From assembly GCA_947623865.1 (NCBI GenBank), contig CANQIC010000013.1, positions 1-36,797 on the forward strand: DNA of 36,797 nucleotides, read 5' to 3'. The notes under the pieces are model-generated. The model had not been told where the DNA came from. It searched no databases and worked only from the letters and a program-made list of their open reading frames with translations. Source of the DNA: an uncultured Clostridia bacterium. GTDB taxonomy: Bacteria > Bacillota > Clostridia > TANB77 > CAG-508. Below, in pieces: positions 17,291-26,245 of this stretch (positions are counted from its first letter, which is position 1; each line of letters begins with the position of its first letter). Both the position numbers and the translations under genes were made by a program.

Positions 17291-18120
17291 TCACATGGTT
17301 TTGCTTTAGTTCTTTAATCGCCATATTGTATTCTTCTTCTTTTGGAGCCTTTCCATGCCAATCTGCTACATTTTCCATAAATGAAACTCCTTTTCCTTTT
17401 ATAGTTTTTGCAATTATTGCTGTAGGTTTTCCTTTTACAGCTTTAGCTTTATTTAATGCATTTATTATTTGGTTCATATCATGTCCATTTATATTTATTA
17501 CTTCAAATCCAAAACTTCTAAATTTTTCATCTATAGGGTAGATACTCATTACTTCATCAACTTTTCCATCTATTTGCAAATTATTATTATCAACTATTAA
17601 ACATAAATTATCTAATTTATAATGGCTAGAAGTCATTGCTGCTTCCCATACTTGTCCTTCTTGCAATTCACCATCTCCACATATGCAGTATACTCTAACT
17701 CCTTCATGATCTAACTTTGATGCAATTGCCATGCCATTTGCAACAGATAAACCTTGTCCGAAGTGAACCTGTTGACATATCTATTCCTGGTATATTTCTC
17801 ATATCTGGATGTCCTTGTAACATTCCATCTATTTTTCTTAATTTTTTTAATTCTTCTCTGTCAAAATATCCTTTTTCTGCTAAAACACTATATAAAGCAG
17901 GTGCTACATGTCCTTTTGATAATACTAATCTATCTCTTGAATTAGATTTAGGATTTTTTTCATCTATATTCATTTGATTAAAATAAAGTACTGTTAATAT
18001 ATCTGCTACAGATAATGATCCACCAGGATGTCCAGATTTTGCGTTATATACACCTTCAATAATTCCTATTCTTACTCTTCTAGCTATTTCCTCTAGTTCT
18101 TTTATATCAGTAATTTTCAA
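17280..18120 (-). CDS. Transketolase, N-terminal subunit, +1 shift at codon 121
   Basis: The 279-residue shifted product is the diphosphate-binding half of a split transketolase. The start is a TTG at 18120, placed eight bases after AAGGAG. Recognisable parts are AKSGHPGGSLS, LVLSKGHVAPALY, GHPDMRNIPGIDMSTGSL and GDGELQEGQVWEAA, which binds the Mg-thiamine diphosphate. Right after STGSL comes CGG (17760-17758), and zero frame ends 17 codons later. Skipping the C gives the conserved STGSLGQGLSVANGMA and reading continues to 17280. The last codons and TAA stop lie within repeat element B, which may have replaced the native end. The catalytic partner half is 1 kb downstream across a PHP gene. 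Confidence 0.92.
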
Positions 18121-18231
18121 AAAACTCACTCCTTGCTTTTAAGGAAATAAATATTTCCTAATATCTTTTATACCCTTGATATTTTATATCATAATGAAAT
18201 TAATTTCTACATTTTTTAAAAAAATTATAAC

Positions 18232-18260
18232 ATAATAGGAAAATTGAACTTTCCTATTAT
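18232..18260. other. Second hairpin after rpsR
   Basis: ATAATAGGAAA pairs perfectly with TTTCCTATTAT across seven bases. It lies between the rpsR terminator and the transketolase N-half; a T run occurs a few bases further on the minus strand, so it may be a back-up terminator. Confidence 0.5.
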
Positions 18261-18264
18261 ATAA

Positions 18265-18292
18265 AAAAGAACAGAATGGAATCTGTTCTTTT
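18265..18292 (-). terminator. Terminator of the rpsF-ssb-rpsR operon
   Basis: AAAAGAACAGA pairs with TCTGTTCTTTT (11 bp) and is followed on the minus strand by a T-rich tail, six bases past the rpsR stop. Confidence 0.8.
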
Positions 18293-18298
18293 AAAATA

Positions 18299-18586
18299 TT
18301 AGTTTTGTGTATATGGTAATACAGCTATGTGTCTTGCTCTTTTTATAGCTTGTGTAATATCTCTTTGATGTTTTGCACAAGCACCTGTTGCTCTTCTTGG
18401 TAATATTTTACCTTTTTCATTTATAAATTTTTTTAATTGATCTGCATTTTTATAATCTAATACAAAATCTTTATTACTACACATTACACATACTTTTTTT
18501 CTTACTTTTCTAAATCTTGGATTAAAATCATCATCACTACCGTTTCTTCTTCTATTGTTTTTTGAGTTTTGTTTCTTATCTGCCAA
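18299..18586 (-). CDS. rpsR: 30S ribosomal protein S18
   Basis: The 95-residue protein contains the S18 core [18 protein letters not shown], then [20 protein letters not shown] and [13 protein letters not shown]. It binds the platform of the 30S subunit next to S6. The start is taken as the TTG at 18586 because AAAGGGGG lies ten bases upstream; an in-frame upstream TTG falls inside the leader. The basic N-terminal extension ([13 protein letters not shown]) is somewhat long. A CAAAATTTGC/GCAAATTTTG hairpin sits at 18605-18628, between ssb and rpsR, and may act in translational control. It is the last gene of the classic rpsF-ssb-rpsR operon. Confidence 0.97.
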   Translation of the reverse strand: MADKKQNSKNNRRRNGSDDDFNPRFRKVRKKVCVMCSNKDFVLDYKNADQLKKFINEKGKILPRRATGACAKHQRDITQAIKRARHIAVLPYTQN

Positions 18587-18689
18587 TTTAGTTTTCCCCC
18601 TTTCCAAAATTTGCTAAAGCAAATTTTGTATTATTCACTTTTCATTTTTCACTAACATATTTTCAATATAAAAAGTCAACAATCTATAA

Positions 18690-19106
18690 TTAGAATGGTA
18701 ATTCATCATCTGAAGATGTCATAAATTCTGAGTTTTCAGATACACTATTCCCAAACGTATTTTCTAAGTTTGATGTGTCTGTTTCTCTCTTACTGTCTGC
18801 AAAATATGCTTCTTCTGCTACAACTTCAGTAATATAATGTTTTTGCCCTTGATCATCTTCCCAATTTCTTGTTTGAATTCTACCAATTATTCCAACTTGT
18901 TGTCCCTTTTTAAAATATTTACTACAAAATTCTCCTGTTTTACTCCAAGCTACAATATTTATAAAATCAGCTTGTCTTTCTTCTCCCTGTCTTACAAATC
19001 TTCTATTTACTGCTAATGAGAAGGATGCCACTAATGTATTATTAGTTTGAGTATATCTTACTTCTGGATCTCTTGTTAGTCGCCCCATTAAAATTACTTT
19101 GTTCAT
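18690..19106 (-). CDS. ssb: Single-stranded DNA-binding protein
   Basis: The 138-residue OB-fold protein begins MNKVILMGRLTRDPEVRYTQ and has the typical FINIVAWSKTGE and GQQVGIIGRIQTRNWEDDQG strands. A flexible Ser/Glu-rich tail ends in DDELPF, the acidic tip that recruits replication and repair partners. It coats single-stranded DNA during replication, recombination and repair. It lies four bases after rpsF and 103 bp before rpsR, the standard operon, so it is probably made in proportion to ribosomal protein synthesis. Confidence 0.97.
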   Translation of the reverse strand: MNKVILMGRLTRDPEVRYTQTNNTLVASFSLAVNRRFVRQGEERQADFINIVAWSKTGEFCSKYFKKGQQVGIIGRIQTRNWEDDQGQKHYITEVVAEEAYFADSKRETDTSNLENTFGNSVSENSEFMTSSDDELPF

Positions 19107-19110
19107 AATT

Positions 19111-19395
19111 TTATTCCTCCTCTTTAACTACTATAAATTTTATTACTTCATCTGTAATTCTGTATATTCTTTCTAATTCAGAAATAGCTTCTGGTTTAGA
19201 TTCAAATTTGAATATTATATAATATCCTTCTTTATGTTTTTTAATCTCATAAGCTAATTTCTTTTTACCAACTTCTTCTACTGAATTTACTTTACCATTA
19301 TTATTAATTAAATTTGAGAATTTTTCTATTAAAGCTTTTATGCTCTCTGCCTCTAAATTTGGATTAATAATGATAACACTTTCGTATTTATTCAT
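19111..19395 (-). CDS. rpsF: 30S ribosomal protein S6
   Basis: The 94-residue protein starts at an ATG at 19395 behind a near-perfect AGGAGGTGA; the frame is open upstream to 19470 but without a ribosome site. MNKYESVIIINPNLEAESIK, the central GKKKLAYEIKKHKEGYY and the C-terminal strand IKFIVVKEEE are normal S6. It pairs with S18 on the 30S platform. A TATAAT lies 15 bp before the ribosome site with a poor TTACTC 17 bp further up, the likely operon promoter. A strong terminator separates it from the prepilin-like gene. Confidence 0.96.
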   Translation of the reverse strand: MNKYESVIIINPNLEAESIKALIEKFSNLINNNGKVNSVEEVGKKKLAYEIKKHKEGYYIIFKFESKPEAISELERIYRITDEVIKFIVVKEEE

Positions 19396-19445
19396 TATTC
19401 TTTCACCTCCTTTTGGATTATAACCCATACTATTTGTATGAGTAA

Positions 19446-19483
19446 GGAAAAATAGCAATGCTATTTCCAAACATTGCTATTTT
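19446..19483 (-). terminator. Terminator of the prepilin-like gene
   Basis: AAAATAGCAATG pairs with CATTGCTATTTT across an 11-base loop, followed on the minus strand by TTTTTCC. It isolates the rpsF operon from upstream transcription. Confidence 0.8.
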
Positions 19484-19537
19484 ATCATATATTTATTACA
19501 TTTGCAAGTAAAATCTTTGTATTGATATAAAGATTTT

Positions 19538-19948
19538 TTAAATCTCATGATATACTACTCCAGATTTTTCTACTCCTTTTAAATAGTATATATTTAAATT
19601 TGAATCTACTAAATATACATCTGAAGAACTTGACAATTGGTAACTTTGTCCATAATCTTTTCCATAATTAAGAGTTACACCCTCTAGTTTTTCTAAATCA
19701 ATCTCATAATATTCTATTCCATTAATATTAATTAATCTACTAGTTTTAGGAATTTCGTTATATTTGTTAAAATACAACAATGTTTTATCTTGCAACAATT
19801 TAATATCTGCAATCATATTATTATATCTACCAGCTCCATTAGATAAATTCAAACTACGTATTGTAGTCCCAGATAGTATAAGTAATATAATAACAATCAT
19901 GATTAAAGAAATTAGTGTAATCCCTTTTTTAGAATTTATATTTATCAT
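19538..19948 (-). CDS. Prepilin-type N-terminal domain protein
   Basis: The 136-residue protein starts at an ATG at 19948 behind GGAGGAAC. The N-terminus, MININSKKGITLISLIMIVI, has the type IV prepilin layout: a short basic leader, Gly before the cleavage point and a hydrophobic helix of about 20 residues. The usual glutamate at mature position 5 is replaced by Ser (ITLIS), a variant common in clostridial pseudopilin-like proteins. The soluble part (YNNMIADIKLLQDKTLLYF, later SDVYLVDSNLNIYYLKG) resembles small pseudopilins. No prepilin peptidase or assembly ATPase is visible nearby. The role is unknown; it could be a surface pseudopilin. Confidence 0.65.
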   Translation of the reverse strand: MININSKKGITLISLIMIVIILLILSGTTIRSLNLSNGAGRYNNMIADIKLLQDKTLLYFNKYNEIPKTSRLININGIEYYEIDLEKLEGVTLNYGKDYGQSYQLSSSSDVYLVDSNLNIYYLKGVEKSGVVYHEI

Positions 19949-19983
19949 TTGTTCCTCCATATTTTTATTTTACACTTAAATCT

Positions 19984-20625
19984 TTAAATGTCAATACATT
20001 CATTATTTTTTTGCATTATTTTGTATATTTTTCTTTTTACGTTATATTTTTTATTTTCGTTTGTTACTATTAGCCATAAATAAATTGTTACAAATAATAT
20101 TGCTATGTTTTCAAAATATAAAATGGTAATGCTAGCTATTCCTGTTAAAATTATAATTAAAATATTTGAAAATCGATTTACTATTTTATCTGCTTTTATA
20201 CCTTTATATTTTAATCTAATTATTCCCTTTAATATTCTTCCTCCATCTAATGGATATAGAGGAATTAAATTAAATAATGCAATTAAAATATTCGAATATA
20301 TTATAAGTTCCTTCGTTCTAACATCTATTTGTAAAAATGCTATTACTAAACAAATAATTAAATTTGTTAATGGTCCTGCAATAGCAATAAGAATTTTTTT
20401 TATTTCTATTAGTTTTTTATATTCATATGTCTCAAAAATAACGCTTATTCCAAGAGGCATAAAATTTAATGACTTTGGCTTTAATTTTAACAATATTCCT
20501 GCTATCATGTGTCCTAATTCATGAATAAATGCAAATAACATTATCCATCCATATATTTCAATTTGATGTGTCAATGCAAATATAATTATAAATAAAAATA
20601 TTTGCAAATTTACCTTTATTTGCAT
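19984..20625 (-). CDS. spoIVFB: SpoIVFB-like M50 intramembrane metalloprotease
   Basis: The 213-residue multi-pass protein has HELGH (zinc-binding, in the second helix) and NLIPLYPLDGGR, the two active-site motifs of site-2-protease-like enzymes. Length matches SpoIVFB, which cleaves pro-sigma-K in the mother cell membrane during sporulation. The start is set at the ATG at 20625 behind AAGGAAGTG. It lies 55 bp after a gene for a SpoIVFA-like protein, the usual partner that holds SpoIVFB inactive. The gene pair and the family motifs together support the call. A housekeeping M50 role is possible but less likely. Confidence 0.85.
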   Translation of the reverse strand: MQIKVNLQIFLFIIIFALTHQIEIYGWIMLFAFIHELGHMIAGILLKLKPKSLNFMPLGISVIFETYEYKKLIEIKKILIAIAGPLTNLIICLVIAFLQIDVRTKELIIYSNILIALFNLIPLYPLDGGRILKGIIRLKYKGIKADKIVNRFSNILIIILTGIASITILYFENIAILFVTIYLWLIVTNENKKYNVKRKIYKIMQKNNECIDI

Positions 20626-20680
20626 TAATATCACTTCCTTGTTTGTTTATATTATTCTTTATAAAAAAATCAATATTATA

Positions 20681-21560
20681 TTAGAATTGTAATATTAAAT
20701 CTGGATCAACATATCTGTTTTCTTTTCTTATTTCAAAATGTAAATGTGGTCCTGTAACATTTCCTGTAGAACCTACTTCTCCAATTGTTTGTCCTTGTGT
20801 TATTGTATCTCCTGCTTTCACATATATTGTTTTGCAATGTGCATATACTGTCATTACATCATCATTTACAATTTTTATGTGATTTCCTAAATCTCCGAAC
20901 ACTTGATACTTCTTCTACAATACCAGACATAGCTGCAATGAATACTGTCCCTTCATTTACTGCTATATCAATTCCTGTGTGATTTTTTGGTACTGTTGGA
21001 GTTTCTGGATTTCTAGGTCCATATCTAGATGTAATTGTTCCTTTTAATGGTATTATTAATGACTTGCTCGCTAATATGTCTTTAGCATCCTGCTCCATTT
21101 GTGAAAGAGTTTCGTTTTCTTCTCCACTTACTTCTACAATTTCTCCTCCTATGTTTTTTTCTTGTGAAATATTATTATCTTCATTACCTGAGTTTTCAAT
21201 ATTATTCTCTAGCTGAGTTGAATCTTGATAATCTCTTTCTTTATTATTTATAAAACTATTTATGTATTGAACACTTTGCTCATATAGCTTTTTAACATTC
21301 ATATCATATGATAATATTTCATTTGTTTTTTGTATTATATCTTGTGAGAATATATAATTAGTATTTTGAATCATATAAAAAATTGCATATATTACAATGC
21401 ATATACTTATTTGAAGAAACATCTTTTTAAACATTCCAAAATTTCTTTCATGGGACACATTCACTCTAGCTGATTTTTTATTTGCATTTTGCATTTTTTT
21501 TCTATAATATATTTCTTCTGCCCTTTTTATTCTTTCATCTGGACTTAAGGTTTTTTCCAT
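20681..21560 (-). CDS. spoIVFA: SpoIVFA-like M23-domain protein, +1 shift at codon 222
   Basis: The start is the ATG at 21560 behind GGAAGAGG. The 292-residue shifted product has a basic cytoplasmic part, one membrane helix (about 47-65), a Ser/Glu/Asn-rich stalk and a LytM/M23 domain with HTGIDIAV (about 194) and GPHLHFEIRKENRYVDP. At EEVSSV the frame reaches CGG (20897-20895) and zero frame stops after 11 more codons, losing the HLH motif. Skipping the C gives SSVGDLGNHIKIVNDDVM and restores the whole domain. SpoIVFA anchors and inhibits SpoIVFB and is cut by signalling proteases. Position directly before spoIVFB supports this. A plain M23 hydrolase is the alternative, since the metal ligands look intact. 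Confidence 0.85.
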
Positions 21561-21649
21561 AAAAAAACACCTCTTCCTTTGTAATATACTTTGTCTTAAT
21601 ATATTCAAAGAAAGAAGTGTTTAGAACACCATTATATTATTTGCATTAA

Positions 21650-21846
21650 ATAAATTGTTGTTTGTAAAATATCAATTGATTTCTAGAAAAGGTTATATTT
21701 ATTTGTTTCTCAGTTACGCGATCCAGCTTTCGTTACATGAAACTGTTGTTGCTTTAGCAACTTACAGGTTCAGTAACGGAATTCGCGTTGGAAACAAATA
21801 AATAAACCTTTTCTAGAGAACACTTAATTAAATAAATTACAATTTA
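21650..21846. repeat. Palindromic intergenic element C
   Basis: The ends ATAAATTGTTGTTTGT and AATAAATTACAATTTA match the shared terminal repeats. The interior is an almost continuous hairpin: CTAGAAAAGGTT plus TATTTATTTGTTTC pairs with GAAACAAATAAATA plus AACCTTTTCTAG. Further in, GTTACGCGA faces TCGCGT-type sequence, and TTGCTTTAGCAA makes a tip. Its right end carries the stop codon of the small membrane protein gene next to it. Confidence 0.8.
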
Positions 21847-22188
21847 CCTTAATAAAATACTAGCGAAAAACATTATACCTAAAAAGATTGATATCATTTT
21901 TAATCTTTTGCATTTCATCTCTATTTTTTTATTTACCTTTATAGTTTTCTTTTTATCATTTTCAATTTTAGATATATAATTTCCTATAATCATTTCAGCT
22001 TCATTTATTATATATTTTTTAGTATTCTGTTTGCTCACCTTTTTACTTTTTTTGTTATTATTTTTATTCTCAGCTATATCTAAACTTTTCATTTTAATAT
22101 TGGGTTTTAATATAACAATTGCCTCATCTACTATATTAGATGGTAGATTCTTGAGTACTACCATGTTTTTCATACTTTCTGTATCCAT
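21844..22188 (-). CDS. Small protein with C-terminal membrane helix, unknown
   Basis: The 114-residue protein starts at an ATG behind AGGAGGATATGA. An N-terminal segment (MKNMVVLKNLPSNIVDEAIVI) looks folded, the middle is Lys/Asn-rich, and a C-terminal hydrophobic stretch (MISIFLGIMFFASILL) should anchor it with the body in the cytoplasm. I recognise no family. The stop TAA lies in the end of repeat element C, so the original C-terminus may have been altered by its insertion. It sits between yyaC and spoIVFA in a sporulation-rich run of genes, which hints at a sporulation or membrane role but does not prove it. Confidence 0.6.
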   Translation of the reverse strand: MDTESMKNMVVLKNLPSNIVDEAIVILKPNIKMKSLDIAENKNNNKKSKKVSKQNTKKYIINEAEMIIGNYISKIENDKKKTIKVNKKIEMKCKRLKMISIFLGIMFFASILLR

Positions 22189-22243
22189 TCATATCCTCCT
22201 AGAAAAAAATTCTATATATAAATTTTTTCCATTTTTTATAGGA

Positions 22244-22783
22244 TTATACATTTATTACATTACATATTCCTTGTGCTACTGAATCTGCCATATTCATTAT
22301 TAAATTAAGAGGAATATTCTGTAATAATTTAAAGTTGTACTTTGGATTTCTTAAATCTTTTGATACTATTCCCTTTATACTCATGTCACCAATATATATA
22401 TTATTCCTATTAAAGCCACTTCCTACATTCATACTATCTCTTGAAACTACAATTCTTCCTATATTTGTTTTATTAGAAAGTGCTGCATCTATTGCAATTA
22501 AAAAAGGTTTTTCATATGCATTATTTATATCATATATTATTTTTGATATGTTTTGAGCAGATATTATATTATCTAAGCTTCCAATTACTTTAATATTTTT
22601 CTCGCCCTTAAATAACCATTTTAGTTTATATCCAACTAATGGTCCAAAGCTGTCTCCTGTTATTCTGTCTGTTCCAATGCACAAAAAAATCAGCTTTGAA
22701 ATTTCTAAATCTCTTGTTTTTTCTTTTAAAATTATACTAAAATCTTGCATAAATTTATTATATATTTCTTCCTGGAAAGTCAT
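22244..22783 (-). CDS. yyaC: YyaC-type sporulation protein
   Basis: The 179-residue protein carries the YyaC signature FLCIGTDRITGDSFGPLVGY, then IIYDINNAYEKPFLIAIDAA and NPKYNFKLLQNIPLNLIMNM. YyaC proteins resemble the fold of the germination protease Gpr and are found in spore formers; their biochemical role is not settled. The start is the ATG at 22783 preceded by AGGAG; an in-frame upstream ATG lacks a ribosome site. Neighbours spoIVFA, spoIVFB and the small membrane protein run in the same direction. Confidence 0.82.
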   Translation of the reverse strand: MTFQEEIYNKFMQDFSIILKEKTRDLEISKLIFLCIGTDRITGDSFGPLVGYKLKWLFKGEKNIKVIGSLDNIISAQNISKIIYDINNAYEKPFLIAIDAALSNKTNIGRIVVSRDSMNVGSGFNRNNIYIGDMSIKGIVSKDLRNPKYNFKLLQNIPLNLIMNMADSVAQGICNVINV

Positions 22784-22865
22784 AATTACTCCTAAATTCA
22801 CCTTTTATATAATAAATATATGCTATAGAAATTTCTAATAGTCATTTTGTGTAAAAATTAGCATC

Positions 22866-23117
22866 CTATTTATTTTTTTGTTTTGGAACAATAATTATAT
22901 TTATATCTTCTGTTTTACTATATTTTTTTATTATATCTTCTGAAAAATTTGCAACTTCATTTGATATAACTATTGTATTATATTTTTGTTCTACAAGTTC
23001 TCTTATTTTCTCATCTGTTTTTTCTAAATCACCAACTTCATATACGTCCATTCCTAATCCCTTAAAAATTTTAAAACTTTTATTATCATCTGAAGACTTG
23101 AGCCATGATATTTTCAT
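22866..23117 (-). CDS. Small protein resembling V/A-type ATPase subunit F
   Basis: The 83-residue protein has an alternating strand-helix pattern with FKGLGMDVYEVGDLEKTDEK, YNTIVISNEVANFSEDII and a final strand INIIIVPKQ. This is the layout of the Rossmann-like F subunit of V/A-type ATP synthases (a variable loop after a G-x-x-V-Y strand, then a hydrophobic strand, a helix and an I-P strand). No other ATPase subunits are nearby, so it may be a stray paralogue used for another purpose. The family call is by pattern only. Confidence 0.5.
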   Translation of the reverse strand: MKISWLKSSDDNKSFKIFKGLGMDVYEVGDLEKTDEKIRELVEQKYNTIVISNEVANFSEDIIKKYSKTEDINIIIVPKQKNK

Positions 23118-23189
23118 TTTATCACCAATTATATTTTGCTTTATTATTGTAATTTTATTCTTGTTCTTTTGGCAATTTTCTTATTTTGT

Positions 23190-23687
23190 TTACCACTTCC
23201 ATACACCATTAATATGAATATATCTAATATCTTGAAAATTGTATGAAGATATTCTTCTACTATATGAATCATAAGTATGTGATGCAATATATATATTATC
23301 TAATGTTTTATCGTCTCCAATATTCACAATAATTAAAGTATGTGAAAATATTTTTCCATCAAAACTTAATTGAATTAAATCTCCTTTTTCTAGTTCATCA
23401 ATTTGTGCTTTATTTCCTCTTGGTCCGACACCCTTATTATTAACTAAAAATTTATATAAATATTCTACACTGGACCATGAAGGGCTTCTATCGTTTAGTG
23501 AATTATAATACCATCCTGTGTTTTTAGTATAATTCATAACTCCACTTCCTTCATATATACATTGGGATACAAAACTAGTACAATCACCTCCTATACTATC
23601 AAAATTATAGTATTTAGGATTTCTACTATATGACCATTTTTTAGCATATTCTATTGCTTTTGATCTATCATAATTTATTTTTTGCAA
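23190..23687 (-). CDS. Putative amidase-domain protein (Amidase_6 type)
   Basis: The 165-residue protein is a single domain of the clostridial 'putative amidase' family. YDRSKAIEYAKKWSYSRNP leads into IGGDCTSFVSQCIYEGSGVM with the expected catalytic cysteine, and FSHTLIIVNIG supplies the histidine, a papain-like arrangement. NTGWYYNSLNDRSPSWSSVE is also typical. Relatives are wall-associated or spore-associated proteins, but no signal peptide is visible here, so it may act in the mother cell or leave by another route. The start is taken as the TTG at 23687, six bases after AGGTG; a GTG at 23696 is the alternative. Confidence 0.8.
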   Translation of the reverse strand: MQKINYDRSKAIEYAKKWSYSRNPKYYNFDSIGGDCTSFVSQCIYEGSGVMNYTKNTGWYYNSLNDRSPSWSSVEYLYKFLVNNKGVGPRGNKAQIDELEKGDLIQLSFDGKIFSHTLIIVNIGDDKTLDNIYIASHTYDSYSRRISSYNFQDIRYIHINGVWKW

Positions 23688-23766
23688 TCTTATCACCTAG
23701 AATATACTATGAAATGAAATTTTTAATGATACATTGTTGTCATTATATACTGACATGTTTTATATC

Positions 23767-26128
23767 TTAAATTTCTCTGTATAAATTTCCATTTGTATAG
23801 TTTTCTCCTTCCAGTCTATCTCCTTCCTTATGAGTATTTACTATGTTTTGTATCTCATCTTCAGTTTCTTCTAAAATATCAATTCTTATAGAATCCACAT
23901 TTAAATCCTTCCAAGATATTGATGTTGTTTTAGAATTATATATTAAGTTATTGCAATTTACCTTATCTGCGTATACTGGAAATTCAAATCCCATTCTATC
24001 TTTTAATCTATATGTCCCTTTTTCGCAAACAGCAGAGCAATTTTTTAATGTTCCAATTGTACAATACTCTGATGTCATTAAAAGAGTCCTCCCATATACA
24101 ATTACTTCTTTTTTAATATTTCCTGTTAAATTTCTAATACTTTCTTTGTCTAATTCTGGTAGCACAATATATTTTGATATTTGCATATTTTCTAATTCTT
24201 TTATTGTATGATTATTTGAAATGTTTAGAGTATAATTTGCAATTAATTTTAAGTCCTTTATTTCATTTTCATACTTTTTTAATATCTCTATATGTGAAAG
24301 ATTTGATATAACTACTCCTTTTATATTTTTATATAATATATCTCTTAAATTATTTTCTATTACTGCTTCATAATTACCTTTTGTAATTGACGGAAGTAAT
24401 ACATATGTATTAAAACTTTTGCAAATCTCATTTACTTTTTCTTTGTTTGACAAGAAAAAATTAAAAGGAATATATATATTATCAATTCCTGTTAGCTTAC
24501 TATAATTAATATCTTTTTTTATATTATTTAACAGTATAGATACTTTAACATTTGAATTTTGTTTTTTATTTCCTTTTACTTTTTCTAGTTCTATTTTCTT
24601 ATTTCTTTTAAAACTGTATACTAATTTACTTTTTAATTCTTCTAATGAATTTCTTCTTATACTATTTAAACTGCTAATTGGGACTATTACATTATCATCC
24701 ATAGTAGTTTGTATTTCTGTTATCTCAAATGGAGTATTACCTGTTTTAGATAATTGTTCTTCTACTCTCTCCTTATTTATTCCATTGTTATAAGCTTTTT
24801 TTACAATTGTATCTTCTGTTTTTATTAATTTTATCTTACTCCATAAATCTTCTATTTCTAGTTTTATTTTTTCATTTTCTTTTAAATATATTTTTGCAAC
24901 TATTGGTCTCTTTATATTTTCCTTACTAGATATTTGAATTGTCTCTTTATTTAATTTATCTGATACTATTCTATATATTTTGTCTCCCTTAAAAATTTTC
25001 CCTTTTATTCTTCCTACTGTTATAACTTGTCCTACATCTGCAGATTTAATGTTATTATTCGATTTCATAAGTTCAGAAATTTTACATGACGAACCATTTA
25101 TCTCTATACTATCACCTAGATTTAGTTCCTTAGTTAATTTTATTTTTGCATACCCTTTGTTAGAATTATATGCAATAACTTCACCTATTGATATTCCCAT
25201 ATGGTTTGGCTTTATGGTATACATCATATCCTTTCCTAATTTTCCTTTTAAGTACCCGACTGCTAAATCCACCTCTATTGAAAATCTGCATTAATTTTTC
25301 TTTGTCTGCCTCATCTACTATGTATTTTTTCCCACTTTCTGCTAGGTCTATATACTTTCTATAAATAGATGTTACAATTCCAACATATTCTTTTGATTTC
25401 ATTCTTCCTTCTATTTTAAATGATTTTACTCCTGCTTTTATAAGTTCTGGAATAACATCTAATGTACAAACATCTTTTGAACTTAATAAATAACCTTTTT
25501 CCTGCTCTTTCCCATCTCTTAATAAAGTATATGGAAGCCTACATGTTCCTGCACATTTACCACGATTTCCACTTCTTCCACCAATCATACTACTCATTAA
25601 GCATTGACCAGAATAACTAATACAAAGAGCTCCATGAATAAATACCTCTATATCTATATCAATATTCTTACATATATGTTCTATCTCACCTATTGATAGT
25701 TCTCTTGCAAGTACACATCTTGAAAATCCTAAATTCTTAATCTCCTTTGCACCATCTAAGTTATATATTGTCATTTGTGTACTACTATGTACTTCTAAAT
25801 CTGGAAAAAGTTCCATTACTTTTTTTGCAAATCCTAAATCTTGAATAATAACTGCATCTATTCCAGCATTGTATGCAAATTCTATTAATTTAAGTGCATC
25901 ATCGAACTCATTATTTTTTATTAATATATTTAAAGTAAAATGCGTTTTTACACCTCTTAATTTTGCATATTCTATTGCTTCTACTAATTCTTGTTTATTA
26001 AAATTTCTACTATTTACCCTGGCATTAAATTCTTCTGCACCAAAATATACAGCATTTGCCCCTGTTTGTACTGCAACTTTCAAACACTCTAAATCTCCTG
26101 CTGGTGATAATAATTCTATATTACTCAT
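23767..26128 (-). CDS. Long U32 family peptidase/hydroxylase-like protein, +1 shift at codon 291
   Basis: The 786-residue shifted product is the long U32 form with a C-terminal DUF3656-type part. It begins MSNIELLSPAGDLECLKVAV and has the cysteine-bearing HGALCISYSGQCLMSS and GKCAGTCRLPY segments that bind Fe-S in this family, then GVKSFKIEGRMKSKEYV. At RGGFSS the frame reaches CGG (25258-25256), and zero frame runs 25 codons into a stop. Skipping the C reads GGG as glycine and gives the family's RGGFSSGYLKGKLGKDMM. The C-terminal part keeps two cysteines in LKNCSAVCEKG. U32 proteins act in tRNA or rRNA hydroxylation and related oxygen-independent chemistry. The exact substrate is unknown. 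It has its own promoter at 26147-26175. Confidence 0.9.
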
Positions 26129-26146
26129 AATTACTCCTTTTCAAAT

Positions 26147-26175
26147 ATTATACATTATATTTAATTTAAGGTAAA
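26147..26175 (-). promoter_or_regulatory. Probable promoter of the U32 gene
   Basis: On the minus strand TTTACC, a 17-bp spacer and a perfect TATAAT lie 19 bp before the start codon. The -35 is weak. It is divergent from the thioesterase promoter. Confidence 0.5.
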
Positions 26176-26190
26176 TCATATTCTATATAT

Positions 26191-26219
26191 TTGAAAAATT
26201 TATACATTTATGATATACT
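26191..26219 (+). promoter_or_regulatory. Promoter of the acyl-ACP thioesterase gene
   Basis: TTGAAA, a 17-bp spacer and TATACT precede the GTG start by 27 bp. Confidence 0.65.
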
Positions 26220-26245
26220 TTCATGCATAGAAGGAAGGTATTTAC

